A stretch of 64,000 nt of DNA from Spongospora subterranea f. sp. subterranea (GCA_049724395.1 JAUGWO010000290.1:1-64000); one strand, 5' to 3'; numbered from the stretch's first letter, positions 34,961 to 47,063 are shown. Program-made: numbers and translations. The notes: a model not told the origin generated them from the letters alone.

Positions 34961-35782
34961 GGCACAACAGAGCTGTTCAACAACGGTTCTGGCTACACCA
35001 ACGACGACTACAGTACTCAATAAAAATACTCACTTCACTTAACTCTAAAGCTATATTCAGCCCCTGGCCCATTATCTATTTTCAATGTAGAAAAACAGCA
35101 CATGTGTAAATTATTTGGCAGATCGGATCAAGTGTTTCCCGTGAAAGTAAGAAGTGTACTGTAGGAGGTGTTCCATGTGGTTTTCATCCAGACCTAACGG
35201 TTGCGCAATCTGGATTTACCCAAATGCTGGATCAAGACGAGCAACCAATTAGCAGAATAAAGATTACAGAGTTTGTCGTCAACTCAGCGTGATCCACAAA
35301 CTCCATGCGCTAGAAGTTTCAACCGCCAGCACAAACGCATAATGGCTCGATCGGAGACAGTCAGCCACAGAATCGAGCAAGTTGCTGTTTTGCGTTCGTG
35401 GAGACATAAGAATGACGAATTGCACTTGCAATGTTTGGCGCGATAATGCGGATCACGCAAATAACTCAAATAACGTTATCGGAACACCCTTTGATGGATT
35501 TATTGTTATAAAAAATCATTAAGGAACTTTACAGTAGATTTCAAACATCGAGTTTTCGGACCTTTTTTGTGTTTACAGTACCGCAACTTCCAGTAGATGT
35601 AGATCGCGTGTACTGAAACGCGCCCAATATCCTGACGCAGTTTATTCAAACGTGTGACCATGGACGGGTGAAACAGTATATTGATATGATAATGGATTAT
35701 AGCGACTTGGGGACAAACCCTCAAATCATGTCCCTTTTATGAGACAAACGACACGCGTCCATCACTGCATCATATCGCTTAC
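34961..35782. other. No supported gene
   Basis: About 800 bases between the Copia fossil and the PH-domain gene; only short frames without resemblance. The promoter of the PH gene must lie at its right end. Confidence 0.4.
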
Positions 35783-37203
35783 ATGGACCATGAACTAGCC
35801 AATTCGGCAACCGGCAACTTCAGTTGCGGCGATGCTGAATCGGTTCTGGAACCCCACGACAAATCCAGTCGTCCCTTACACCTGACTAGGCAGCCTTCCT
35901 CAGAGCAACGTTGTTCTATTCTTTACAAGCGCAGTCGTAAGCGTAGTTTTCTGAAGAACCGGGAATGGAAACCGCGACTTTGGATTTTGACTGGCCAAAG
36001 ACTGCTCTATTTCAAAGGAACCCAGATTCGAGCACGAGGTGTCCTAAGTCTATCACTGATTGATAACATTGTTTCGATCGGGACTGATATCGACCACGAC
36101 GTTAACGATCGCACCGGCGACACAACCGGGCAGTTCACAATACAATATGGAGATAAGATTTTTGAATTGCGGGCCTCATCCCATGCCGAGATGTGTGTCT
36201 GGGTCGATCATATATGTCTCAACATGGCAAATGTGCTGTCAGGCTGCAATCAAACACAGTATGGCCTGTTGGTGCATTATCTAATATTGTGTCTCATGTT
36301 GCATCCAGGAATGAGCCAAAACCTTGGCGCACCAGGACATTCCCTGCCATCGGCCATCGTCAGACATTACCAGGCGACGACTTTCCGGTCACGGCACGCT
36401 CCGGTGATGTCATTTTGTTTCAAACTCGCGGGATGCGTGGAAGCTTCGTTCGAGGAGTATGTTTAATATACTTTTAGCGGTCGATTTGCAATGGTGTTTG
36501 TTTTGATTATCTTCTTTAGGCCACATCAAGCAGATTCGACCATATAGGTCTGATACTGAAACTTAAGAACGGCGCGATCGGCGTAGTAGAATCGTTGGGC
36601 AACACTGGTGTACAAATCAGGTAATTTTGCCAGACTGCAGCATTCGTTGTGGTTTGATATATGGTCAAACGCAACATTCCAATGCAGCACTTATTTATGA
36701 TCACACATCATTGCTTGTCAGGACAGTAATTATGCAGGATTCATGAGAGAGCGTTGGGCGGACCAATATTGCCTGATCGTTGTTCGCCAGCTTCGTTATG
36801 CCTTGACGCCAGAGGTATCGCGACGTCTTTGCCAGTTTTGCAAAGGAGTCATTGGGCTCAGGTTAAAAATACTTGTTTTGCGATTGTCCGAATTTCGTAA
36901 TAGTTTACTTATATGTGACGTTATTGTTGATGCTCTTGAATACTAGATTCGAGATATTCTTCTCATGTTTTCCTGGTTACTGAATATATTCTGATCGGGG
37001 ACCGCTGGCAGCGTAGGTATGGAATTGCTCCATTTTTGACGAGGAGAAATTCGTTGCCCCCGAACCCTGCCTCCAGCGAAGTTCGAACATATTTTTGTTC
37101 GGAACTAGTTGCAGCTGCTTATAAATCGATCGAGTATCTTCGCAGAGATTTATCGTCGGCGCGCTATTCCCCTGGCATGTTTAGCGCGAGCTACAGTTTG
37201 TGA
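35783..37203 (+). CDS. PH domain plus permuted papain-like (YiiX/YebB type) hydrolase
   Basis: Five exons: 35783-36237, 36309-36456, 36520-36620, 36727-36861, 36954-37203; all introns are GT-AG and in phase (71, 63, 106, 92 nt); 362 residues. Residues about 45-150 form a PH domain (FLKNREWKPRLWILTGQRLLYF; ends in WVDHICLNMA). The second half opens with SGDVILFQTRG and has the permuted catalytic order of the PF05708 family: His in RFDHIGLIL, acidic residue in VVESLG, then Cys in YFCSELVAAAY. Members are thought to be amidases or lipid-linked hydrolases; the PH domain suggests membrane recruitment. The substrate is not predictable. The fourth intron is the least certain. Confidence 0.75.
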
Positions 37204-37364
37204 CGTTGAAGTTTCTGTAACTTCATTGAAATTCACATAATTGCATATTTTTCAGATCTACAGTTGATTGAAAACGAGCTGGGGCCTGAAATAGAACTCG
37301 TTTTCTCCCGAAATGACCACTGACCTGTATTCATTCAGAGTTCAATGCGATATAACTTTAAAAG

Positions 37365-39800
37365 TTGACCATAATCCATAAAAAACTTTCCAATTCCCAC
37401 AACAACCCATGTGGTTCCAGACGGATTGAGAACAGCCGCTTTTGCATGGAGCGATGGAATGACAGCGCCGAACTCGTGGCGAACACCGATCGTGATCAAC
37501 AGACCGCTTCATTGCTGATCTCTGATCGGCGCCAGCAAGGAGACGTGGAGACTTGCGTCTTTGTATCGCGACTCAAAATCTCGGCCCAAAGACTCAGGTC
37601 GATAACCCTAAAAGGTAACCTGATGGTCTCCTCGTCTCCTTGCTGGTTGCTGATCAGCGATGAAATCGACCTAACGATAATTTTGGAGGGATTCAATTCT
37701 CGGTGTAGCGGTCGCCAATATTCGGCAGCGATGCCGTGTAGGCCGGCAGTTTCCGCTACTGAATCGCTTATCAAATTGAGCTGGATTACAGATCGAGCAA
37801 TCTCTTCTGTCCTCTGATTGACATCATTGGGAGGTGATTGTGCCTTGGTTGCCGGTGTCCGAATTCGGCTTCCAGGACTTGAAGTCGCTTGAGCTTCTTG
37901 GCCCGTTCTGCAGTGGCGAGCCTTCTGTCCAGCTCGGCATCGTCGATTTCGCTCATACTAGTGGTTGTTCTGATTTTTGGCATGGCGATGGCGTTTGTGA
38001 CGTTTCGGACGCTGAGCGTGCAGGATTCGAGCGCGCTCTCCGAAAGCACTGCACATCAAATTGGAGCTCTTCTACAGATGCTGCTCAGTACATTTCAGAT
38101 GAATTCTGATACGAGTAAGACCAAACGGGCCCCTCGTCGAACCCGAAAAGGAGAACTCATTTTATCAATCTGCGTGTGCGGTTCTTACAATCGATGATCC
38201 CGACGAATTCAGAATCCCCGTCGACCCTCTGGTATCTGAATTCCCTCGGCTGAAAAGATGGTTCCACTAGCACATCGCTCGTGGAGAGTTTATTTTCCCC
38301 TCAATGGCGAAAGCTTGGCAACAATCCATTTATCAGTGACGACACCAATGCACAGGAATGCATCGGTGACGACTTTCAATCCAGTGATCAGTTGTATCAG
38401 GAGGGCGACCATCATTGACGAACATCGTCTCTCTCGACACAGGCCGATCATACCGGAGTGGCATCCCCTGCAAGGCCATGGAATAATCCAATTCGACCTG
38501 TTTTAGGAGTGATCCAGACACTCTGCGATGGACAGCGGAGCTTTCGGGGCACTGAATTGAATGTCGCCGCCAATACATTCCTGTCCATTGGTGTCGTCAC
38601 TGATAAAAGGATTGTGTTTGCAGGCTTTGTGGAACCATCTTTTCGAATTCAGATACCAGAGGGTCGACGGGGATTCTGAATTCGTCGACATCATCGATTG
38701 TAAGAAGCGCACCCGCAGATTGATAAAATGAGTGCTCCTGTTCGGGTTCGACGAGGGGCCCGTTTCGTCTTACTCGTATTAGAGTTCTTTTGAAATGTAC
38801 TGAGCAGCATCTGTAGAAGAGCTCTAATTTGATATCTTGCTCAAGAAAGACGTTGCAGTGCTTTCGGAGAGCGCGATCGAATCCTGCACGCTCAGCGTCC
38901 GAAAAGTCACAGGTATTGCCAGGAAAGGCGTCGTTCCACTGTTCAAATCGGTCGGCATCTGCATACATCGAAATAACGCGCCGAATTGTGCTGCGTAATG
39001 GTCCGCCGTCTTCCCCATCACCAACGATATGGCCAAGGGCACGGTCCGGCCAATAACAGTACAGAAACCGGTTCTGATTGTGAGGTTGGCAGTAGGACAG
39101 TCTCTGTCGACAAGGAACCCTTCGATCGAGAGGAGTGATGACGGCGATATGGGCCATCCTCCGCTGGCCGTACTGGTGCTGACGATTAAACTGACTCCAA
39201 GACGGCGAGCTCGGAAGCCGCGACCATGCCTATCGACGAATTGAGCTTCTTGCCGTCAAAAACTGCTGATGGGACATGCGGCTGAGATTGGTGTACGCTG
39301 GATGAATGGAACTCTTCGAAGGACGCGTGGTGGTGCCGATCTGGAGGTTCTTGGGACGAGCCTCGGGGGCGGTGAGGCAATTTGAGAAAAGTGTAAGCGG
39401 GCGGTGACATTGGCGCAGATTGGGTGCGGTGTTCGGTGCGACTGCACACCGAAATGATGTAGTACCAATGGGATCGGACAAATTTGTTGGTATTGCCTCT
39501 TGGAACACTAGGTCGTTCGGAGAATTTGCAGCCTTTTACTGGGCACTTGAAGTTATCGAGACAAGCTTTGTGATGCACTACCACATTGTTCGATTTGTTG
39601 GAACCATACACGAACATGGCCCAGCCCACACCTCGAACATCGCGAGCTGTGTATCCAACTGGGATTTGGAGGCGATAATGCACCTCACCTTGTGGGTATT
39701 CAGAGTGGACTCAGATATCGCGGTTATCGATGGACGAGACGATTCAAAAGGCGACGAAATAGGGGTTGTAGACGTTTCATTTGAGGTCCGCGATGATTAA
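37365..39800 (-). mobile_element. MULE DNA transposon relic with internal palindrome
   Basis: Minus strand: an N-terminal Cys/His finger-like part at 39186-39683 (HHKACLDNFKCPVKGC) and a catalytic-domain part at 38597-39157 (CDFSDAERAGFDRAL, then CCSVHFKRTL, where MULEs have their Cys/His-rich core). The stretch 37,980-38,370 on the plus strand repeats 38,560-38,935 inverted, so part of the transposase was duplicated head to head. ORF 37365-37817 on the left has no clear match. Dead element; terminal repeats not found. Related to the relic at 6.5-8.4 kb. Confidence 0.6.
37980..38935. repeat. Imperfect palindrome within the MULE relic
   Basis: Left arm about 37,980-38,370 and right arm about 38,560-38,935 are inverted copies (shared landmarks: CGTTTCGGACGCTGAGCGTG against its inverse, and ATTTATCAGTGACGACACCA against its inverse). 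The spacer is about 190 bp. Confidence 0.8.
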
Positions 39801-40740
39801 TTCAGTACGTGCTGACGTGGTGGATTTGACAAGTTGTCCAACATGAGTGATGTCTGGCGCGGTGAGACCGGCTCCGAGACTCGGTACAACCAGCGGCGGT
39901 GACGGTTGGCAGTCGATCATCATCAGCTCATGCTCTCGAACGGAGCTAATAAGTTGCCCATTTTCGTAGTGGATCACTAGATATATGATTCGATTTTGAG
40001 ATCGTATTTCGTACACCCTCTAATTGTTGAGTTATAGTGTGTGTATTCCTAATAGTGTGACACTATTTATAGGGGATGGGTGTTCAACAGGGACTTCACA
40101 ATAATTATACAAACTAGGAATAAAGAACCAACATCGAGTAATATTTGTGGACAATTATGGAGGTGATGGACTGATGGTCCAGATATACAGACGTGTCTAT
40201 CCCGAATACGCGCCTGCATCCGCAAGCTTGTCGCATGCGCCACCGATAAGGTTCAACCTTGCGATAGCTTTGTTATCTCCAAAATTTGAAAGACGCCTGG
40301 ACTAGCCAATGGGAGGATACAGATTTAATGCAATAAAGGAAGGTGATTGGGCTGATGTTTCTGGTGCCATCAAGAATCCCGCAAGCTGCCGAATCAGTTA
40401 GACGAGTGAACGCAATGAAGGATGCAAATGGCATCTCTTATGGTCGTGAAGCATGATACGCTGTGGTTTATTTGTCGATATTACCGGGAAGTGGCACATT
40501 GGACAACTCTCAGTCGAGTTGCAGTCGATAATTGCCAAGCATCGACCTAATTTTGACGGTGACCCCGTGCCCGTGTTCCATGCTGCTGATCAATGCCCGT
40601 GTTCCATGCTGCTGATCAATAAACGAACAAATAATGCCTGTTATTCATAGTTTGCCTGATGCGCCCATGGCTAATGTGAACCCGTCGCGGTGCCTGGCAG
40701 GGAGCTGGGGATGGGTGTCCCAGAGGCACCTTCGCAAATA
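39801..40740. other. No supported gene; short tandem duplication
   Basis: A stretch with a TATA-like box and AATAAA near 40,060-40,130 looks LTR-like but no partner was found. At about 40,567-40,620 a 26-bp segment (TGCCCGTGTTCCATGCTGCT...) is present twice in tandem. Confidence 0.4.
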
Positions 40741-43310
40741 CAGTACGGGACACCTTAACTCGACAATGTTTGTATGGGGCTCGCGGAGTTTTGTAATGGC
40801 CAAAGACACATCAATGCAGAATGAAAAGCAGCTCTATTTTCGGGTAAATCTCGTCGAGAAGCAAATAGAAATAGAGTTAGATTTTTTATTGAGCTATTAT
40901 TGACTGAGTTATCTAAGGTCGAATACTAAGTGGTAGAAGACCTTTTTGAAACTTGGCAGGGGAAAAACAATAATTACTTCAAAAGTGCGCGCAACCCGGT
41001 TCGCAATATTTGTAGCGTCTGTCACGCAAAATAATATTTGCGGCCCATTTTTTGTGAACCGCGTCAGTCGTCCGGGGCAAGTTGCCGTCGACCCAATCAC
41101 TTGATTATTCCATCCTTGTGTTGTATTAACACAAATATGCCACAATCATCGAAACAAAAACGACACCTCAAACGATGTCGACAACACAGGAACGCGATCG
41201 TAGTTTCTCCATCCCCAACGGACGAAGCAGATGATTCGTATCCGCGTCTCGAAGACGATAGTGTTGATATCTCCAACGACGATTACTTATTGAATAGTGA
41301 GGATGACAACATGATTGACGAACAGATCTTGAAGTCCACAGCAACGCTCTTACAGTGGAAGGCTGGTGCTGGGTCACATCTTCGAGCAGTTTATACCGGA
41401 GATAGCAGGACAACACTTTGGCGCAAACAAAAAGAAGTGGAAGAAAAGGAAAAAATATTCAAGACCGCTCGTAAAATTACTGACTACTTTGCCCCAACGA
41501 GCATCATAAATACCGTTCCTGAAGAACCTGCATCAGAACCTGCATCTATCACCCCTGAAAAGGCCCTAAAAATCATATCTCAGTTTACTGGCATAACGGC
41601 AAACAGATGTGTTGAACGACGACTCCTTGGAGTATCTAAATACGATACGCTGCGATACTTGAGCATCGAGCAATATTTTATGTTGAGCATGGATGCCGGT
41701 AAGAAGATGTCTGCATCCTTAACCGTTGCGAAATCTTTCTTTCGTATTAAAGGACTTCAACATCACGCCAGAAATATTCGACACTGGGCAGAGTACTTTT
41801 TGAAACATCAAACTTTGCCTGAACGCAAGCAAGGGTGCCACATCAAGTATACTTCGCTAATTTTGGATGAGGACATTGCGAGCAGATGCCGGTCTTGGCT
41901 CAGGTCTACAAAAAACGATGCAATATCGGGTTTGACGTTTTCTCGATGGATCAACACGCAGTTGCACATTGATCTGAATCTTTGCAACCCCATTGCCATA
42001 TCAGAGAAAACGTGCCTTCGCTGGCTCAAATTTCTGGGTTATCAATATTGAGAATTGAAAAAAGGATTGTATCATGATGGGCACGAACGAAACGACGTAA
42101 TTCAGTACAGGGAAGCTTTCCTCGATCGAATGGCAATTTATGATCGTCGAATGCCAAAGTATATCGGCGAGGATATGTTGACGGTAATTGAACCGCAACT
42201 TGAAAATGACGAGCGCAGAATTGTTCTGGTGACGCACGACGAATCTTGTTTTAGCGCTCATGAGGGAAAACGCACAATTTGGTTTGATCAGGATAACCGA
42301 CCAATTCGACCCAAGGGTGAAGGAAGGAGCATTATGGTGTCGGAGTTCATCTGTGAATGTCATGGACCGATGAAACTGACAGGCAATGATCAAGCAGAAA
42401 ATCCCCTAGTTCCTACTGAAACTGTGGTTATCATCAAGCCAGGTAAGAACGCGGACGGCTTCTGGACAAACCAAGACCTGGTCAAACAGATCCAAGAACG
42501 AGCAATTCTGATTTTCCGAATTTTGCATCCAAAAAGCAAAATGCTGCTAATGTTCGATAACTGCCAGAACCACCGAGCATTGCCGCCTGACGCTCTAAAT
42601 GCTAAAGTTCTGAACCTGAATGATGGCGGAAAGAACGTAAAACTGCAGCGTCCAGGATGGTTCATGAAACAGGGACAACGAGGTGAACAGATGATGCAGA
42701 CGAATGCGGGAGTCCAGAAAGGGTTGAGAACCATTTTGCAAGAACGTGGCTTGTGGGAAAACTACTTATCTAAAGACTCAGCCAAATCAGTTCTTGAGCA
42801 ACAACCGGATTTTCGGGCGCAAAAAGAATGGATCGTCGAAACAGTCGAACAAAATGACGGAATAGTTGACTTCTACCCGAAATTTCATTGTGAGTTTAAC
42901 TTTATCGAGATGTATTGGGCTGCGGCCAAGAGTTACACTCGACGCAACTGCACTCGTACTCTTGGAAAGATTTGCAGATTGTTGTACCGAAGGCGTTGGA
43001 GCAGGTTCCTCTAGGACAAATTCGGCGCTTCGCCCGAAAGTGTTATCGATATATGGACGCTTACCGAATAGTTGACGCTTACCGAATAGTTGACGCTTCT
43101 GGGAACAGGCTCTCTGTCCGACAAGCAGAATACGCCGTCAAGAAGTACAAACGCCACCGCAGTCTACCAGAATCACTAATTGCGCAACTTGATTGATTTT
43201 GATGTCATTTTCTGCGCGCAGATAAAAACTGCGAGCAATAATACAAAGTGCGTACGCATTTTTTACAAAATCGATTTGAAACAATTGTCGAGTTAAGGTG
43301 TCCCGTACTG
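40741..43310 (+). mobile_element. Fungal-type Tc1/mariner-superfamily transposon, both ends present
   Basis: A 2,570-bp element. Left end CAGTACGGGACACCTTAACT (continuing CGACAAT) is repeated exactly inverted at the right end, about 27 bp, and TA stands directly outside both ends (40739-40740, 43311-43312). The body carries one transposase gene with one stop and one frameshift. The ends agree so well that the insertion is probably recent; loss of the gene is slight. Confidence 0.92.
41137..43196 (+). pseudogene. DDE transposase, one stop and one frameshift
   Basis: Starts MPQSSKQKRHLKRC at 41137. A helical N-terminal DNA-binding half runs to 42048, where TGA interrupts the frame (YQY-stop-ELKKGLYHDGHE). 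Beyond it the same frame holds the catalytic part: THDESCFSAHEGKR (first Asp), LMFDNCQNH (second Asp) and CEFNFIEMYWAAAK (final Glu). Near 43,000 the frame shifts to the one ending at 43196. An 18-bp tandem duplication (RIVDAYRIVDAY) lies at about 43,050. This transposase type, with a long gap between second Asp and Glu, is common in basidiomycete and other fungal genomes. Probably inactive. Confidence 0.88.
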
Positions 43311-43776
43311 TACACAAATTACAGATACCGGTGTAGTTCGTACTGCTCTTTTTGAAATATACAACAATATCTGGGCATTCGTATCCATTTGTATACGTCC
43401 CCCTCTTGGACTCAATGCTCTTCGACTGTAGCCGGGTGTGCAATTACCTTCAATAATAGCTGTCTGATTGGTAACTAAGGCCAAGGCTGTCCAACCATGT
43501 AAAGATGACGCATTTTTAGAATGAGGGTTTGCCAATTAACTCCAGCAAGTTTCTCAAACATGCACTGGCAACACCGGAATCCCTATCGGTTTCATACGTT
43601 TTCCTTGGCATGACGTATTCTTTTTTTCTGCTGCCAAGATTGCAAGACCCACTGCCTCAGTCTTCTCTTAACCAAAGAGCATCATGCTCATCTCCATAGA
43701 TAATATTATTTTCGATCTATTTTAACCACCCACAAGAAAGATCACTGGGTTCGCTACATTTCGTTTTGATTGTATT

Positions 43777-43976
43777 GGACAGGGGTAGAGCGAACTCTGA
43801 GCCCCTCGACTCATAAATTATGAAGTCGACCCTGGCATGTGCCAAAGCCATATCCCTTCACAGACACCCTACGTATGTTACAACGCGTGCATGGTGGGCC
43901 GCTCCAGGATAGCTCACGGTCCTTAATGATCGACCATTGGTGTGGCTGAGCCACTGAGCACCTTCAAGGTAAGTAT
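43777..43976 (-). ncRNA. U1: U1 snRNA, copy 2
   Basis: 200 nt, same structure as copy 1: ATACTTACCT 5' end, stem-loop I loop GAUCAUUAAG, Sm site AAUUUAUG, terminal UUCG hairpin. It equals copy 3 as far as I can read and differs from copy 1 by one base. The 3' flank AATACAATCAAAACGAA is shared with copy 1, so the duplicated unit extends past the RNA. Confidence 0.93.
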
Positions 43977-44001
43977 GAGAATTCACTGATCATAACAGCC
44001 C

Positions 44002-44042
44002 TTTATATACAATTAAAATTGAAACATTTGTTTATGGGACCA
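44002..44042 (-). promoter_or_regulatory. U1 copy 2 promoter
   Basis: TATATAAA at 44002-44009 (-26 to -33) and TGGTCCCATA at 44033-44042 (starting -57), the same spacing as copies 1 and 3. Confidence 0.85.
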
Positions 44043-44900
44043 TAACTCGTACTCACGGACCGTCGCGGGTACAATACAGTGTAGCAGTCCGTGTTCCTTG
44101 GGAGTCGGGACGATTCCTGCCAATGCTTCCATGGTTCCGTAAACCGAATAAACGTCACTTCCTTTGTCCATCTCCTGATACCAAGCGTCCCACTGTTCGT
44201 CAACCGTCGTATTTTCGTTTCTGAAGTTTACCGACTCCCATATCGACTGAAAGTCAGCCGTTTAGGTGAAAATGTGTAAACAAAGGTTCACAATGATTTA
44301 TTGGTTAAGGGGCATAAGTTGAAGGAGAGTACCGAGTGCTGTACATTCCCCTCTCTCATAGAGATAATGAACGTGACAAAGAATCGATTCTGTCATGTAC
44401 AGTAAAAATGTTTGAAGTAATACAGGAACATTTTTCAAGCCACCAGGATTTCTGGCTGATTAGTTTCTTGATTTAGTCGATCTTGATTTATCGAAGGTCC
44501 TTGAAATGATCAACTTGATATCGAAGCTGTCGTGGGCAATTTGGTTATATTATTCCGCTGTCATTTCAAGTTTGAAATTAGCACAATAACGCTTCTCTTG
44601 CTGCATGTATTTTGAAATTTCTTGAGTTATATAATCTTGCACTTCGAAAGCGAAATCATTCACAGAATCAACAATTCGTAATGACCCCGCTAATTTCCAA
44701 CGACTTTTTGCTATAACTTTTTTTTGATTCTCGCTCAGAAGCGTGGCGTTGTTGTCTTTGCTTAGAAACATTTGCATCAACTGCACGATGAATTTTATCC
44801 ATAGCGCTTGGAAGGTTCTGTATCACTATGGATCTCGAATGCAGACTTTCGTATTATCAAAATGCATGTTTATAACCATAATTTGTGCGGCTTCGTATGA
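44043..44900. other. No supported gene
   Basis: Plus-strand ORF 44091-44279 starts 115 bp from U1 copy 2, as the divergent genes of copies 1 and 3 do, but I see no family resemblance. Minus-strand ORF 44550-44786 is Lys/Glu-rich and unrecognised. Confidence 0.35.
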
Positions 44901-44949
44901 ATAAAAAATCATAGTGGATGACGTCGTTTGGCTTAGATCCATGTGTCGC

Positions 44950-46480
44950 ATAGTCAAAAAGACGAGGAACTATTTTTGCTTTCAAACCCACACAAGCTGA
45001 GGCACTTGTCAACAAAGTTTTGGGTAGGTTTAAGCGGTAGCCAAGAATACAACTGTAAAATTGCGATCTTTGGTGCCCTGATATTCCACAATGAGCAATG
45101 ATGCAAACGCGTTAACGAAGAGATTCGGTAGGCACCCAATATTGGTGCGGAGGTGAGGTTTTTCTCCAAAGCTTTAGTGACTCATCGAACCGAAATGTGT
45201 TTTCGGGAATGGGATTGTAGGTTATTCAATTGAGCCTGAGAATCTCTGACGGCCAAACAAAACCTGGGTTAGTAAGTGGTTGAAACAACTGTAGTTGAGC
45301 GCAGGATCAATACTTTCGCTCCGATCGAGTGTACAGGTCCGCCCAGATGTCCTCAGAATCATCAATATGCTCAATAAAGTTAACATTTCTTAGTTGTTGA
45401 CGCTTTGTCTCGGCGACTCTCGCTAAGTTCCTTCTATTATGGGAAAAGCTTCCTTTTGTGATCAGCCAACGAAAGCATTTAGGCGGTGAAATTTCCGCTG
45501 AGAGAACATAAAGGCTCGGGACATTGTTCATTCCTTGGCTTACAAAAATTAGACGCAACTTGTGTCAAATCAACTGACCAGAATTTGTCGAATGCGTCCG
45601 GAAAAGACAGAATTTTTTTATCGTTCTTGGGATGACCTAAAGTGACAATACTTTCCATAGCCTGTTTGAGACGATCAAAAACAATCTTATATCCACTTGC
45701 GTATAACATTAATTGCCAACGTTTCTTTCGCATAACAACAATAACGCTTGAAGTAGCCCGATATTTTTTCTCAATTCAATTAAGGGCGCAGAAACAAAAA
45801 CAATCGGCGTCGTCTTTGTAATGCATTGATATGACGTCGATATGTGGCATGGCCATATCTTTACGGGTCCCTTCCTTCCTTGGTATCGGTGCATATTCGA
45901 TACCCTCCACCTGGTTTAGAAGCGACTAAGAGCTGATCAAGAGTAACGGGAGAGTGGATTACGGTAGATGTACCCCATATTGATACAGCATTACCATATG
46001 TTGGTGCATGAAATTGATAAGCAGGAAGATGACGTCGTTACTTGTTCCCACGTCTATTACGTTACAAACTTGCACCCAATGTGATCCCTTGCCACCCAAA
46101 CAACCGTTTATCGAGGGTGGACGCGACAAGAATTTTTCCAAAACAGAATTCAGTATACGACATCCTCCTTTGGTATGTCGACCTGCGAAAAAGGTTTCAG
46201 GTTTTTGAAACTGTTTTCCAATCGTACCAGTACTTGATTGAGGTGGAATTCGAGTCTTAGTTTATCCTGTAGGTTGTGGGGAATTAGTTTTACGACTTCG
46301 TGTTCCCATTTGGATAGAATTGGCTTATTTATGATTTTGCTTTGGAATGAACTAATTTTGTAGAATGCCCTTGTATGGACTTGTTTCTGCATTCAGCAGC
46401 TCATCTACGGTAAACTGACTGGTCTCTGTATCACTGAGCTCTTTGCCTCAATTGCAACAGCTGGCGAAAATTCCTTGAAA
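44950..46480 (-). mobile_element. Ty3/gypsy fossil, reverse transcriptase to RNase H remains
   Basis: Minus-strand pieces resemble Ty3-type polyproteins: a YRICTDTKEG stretch near 45,890, a 'DAFDKFWSVDLTQV' RNase H start near 45,580, and 'FIEHIDDSEDIWADLYTR' near 45,350, close to the H-x-x-G-x-x-N-x-W-A-D-L-L-T-R motif typical of oomycete and other protist Ty3 elements. Heavily broken and old. Confidence 0.65.
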
Positions 46481-46797
46481 TGTGATATTTTATTGGATAA
46501 TTTTACCTCATATTAGTCTTATAGGGACCACTCCTGCAGGCATGGCTTATCATCGACAGGATAACTCAAAAAATGCCTTCTTGACACACTTGATTATGGC
46601 CATTTCGTCCATCCATACATCTGTTGGGCGCATAAACGGTTTTCTTCACGACAAGCAGCAATGCCCTTTATTGTTCAGCCACCAAATTGTGTCGCTGAAA
46701 CCCATTTCAGCAAGAAGTTGTAAAAAAACAGTATAATGAAAATAGGCTCGAACAGAGCCAGAAATGCCTCATTGCTAATATTTGAATTGATTAAATT

Positions 46798-46997
46798 GGA
46801 CAGGGGTAGAGCGAACTCTGAGCCCCTCGACTCATAAATTATGAAGTCGACCCTGGCATGTGCCAAAGCCATATCCCTTCACAGACACCCTACGTATGTT
46901 ACAACGCGTGCATGGTGGGCCGCTCCAGGATAGCTCACGGTCCTTAATGATCGACCATTGGTGTGGCTGAGCCACTGAGCACCTTCAAGGTAAGTAT
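46798..46997 (-). ncRNA. U1: U1 snRNA, copy 3
   Basis: 200 nt, same landmarks as copies 1 and 2. Its 3' flank (AATTTAATCAATTCAAA) resembles but does not equal that of copies 1 and 2, and its 5' flank is unrelated outside the promoter boxes, so it is an older duplicate whose RNA has been kept unchanged. Confidence 0.93.
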
Positions 46998-47022
46998 GAG
47001 ATTCTATTGGCTGTCACAGGTT

Positions 47023-47063
47023 CTTATATATCGCATTTGAATATGTACATGACTATGGGACCC
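47023..47063 (-). promoter_or_regulatory. U1 copy 3 promoter
   Basis: TATATAAG at 47023-47030 (-26 to -33) and GGGTCCCATA at 47054-47063 (starting -57). The start codon of the divergent aldo/keto-reductase-like gene is at 47125. Confidence 0.85.

Noticed and set aside
39960-40140. Solo LTR (TATA-like box and AATAAA)
   Set aside because: No second copy, no TG/CA ends and no target duplication found in the window.
32465-47030. Three 200-bp repeats as a SINE family
   Set aside because: The reverse strand carries a complete U1 with 70K loop, Sm site and promoter; there is no A-tail, no target duplication and no internal A/B box.
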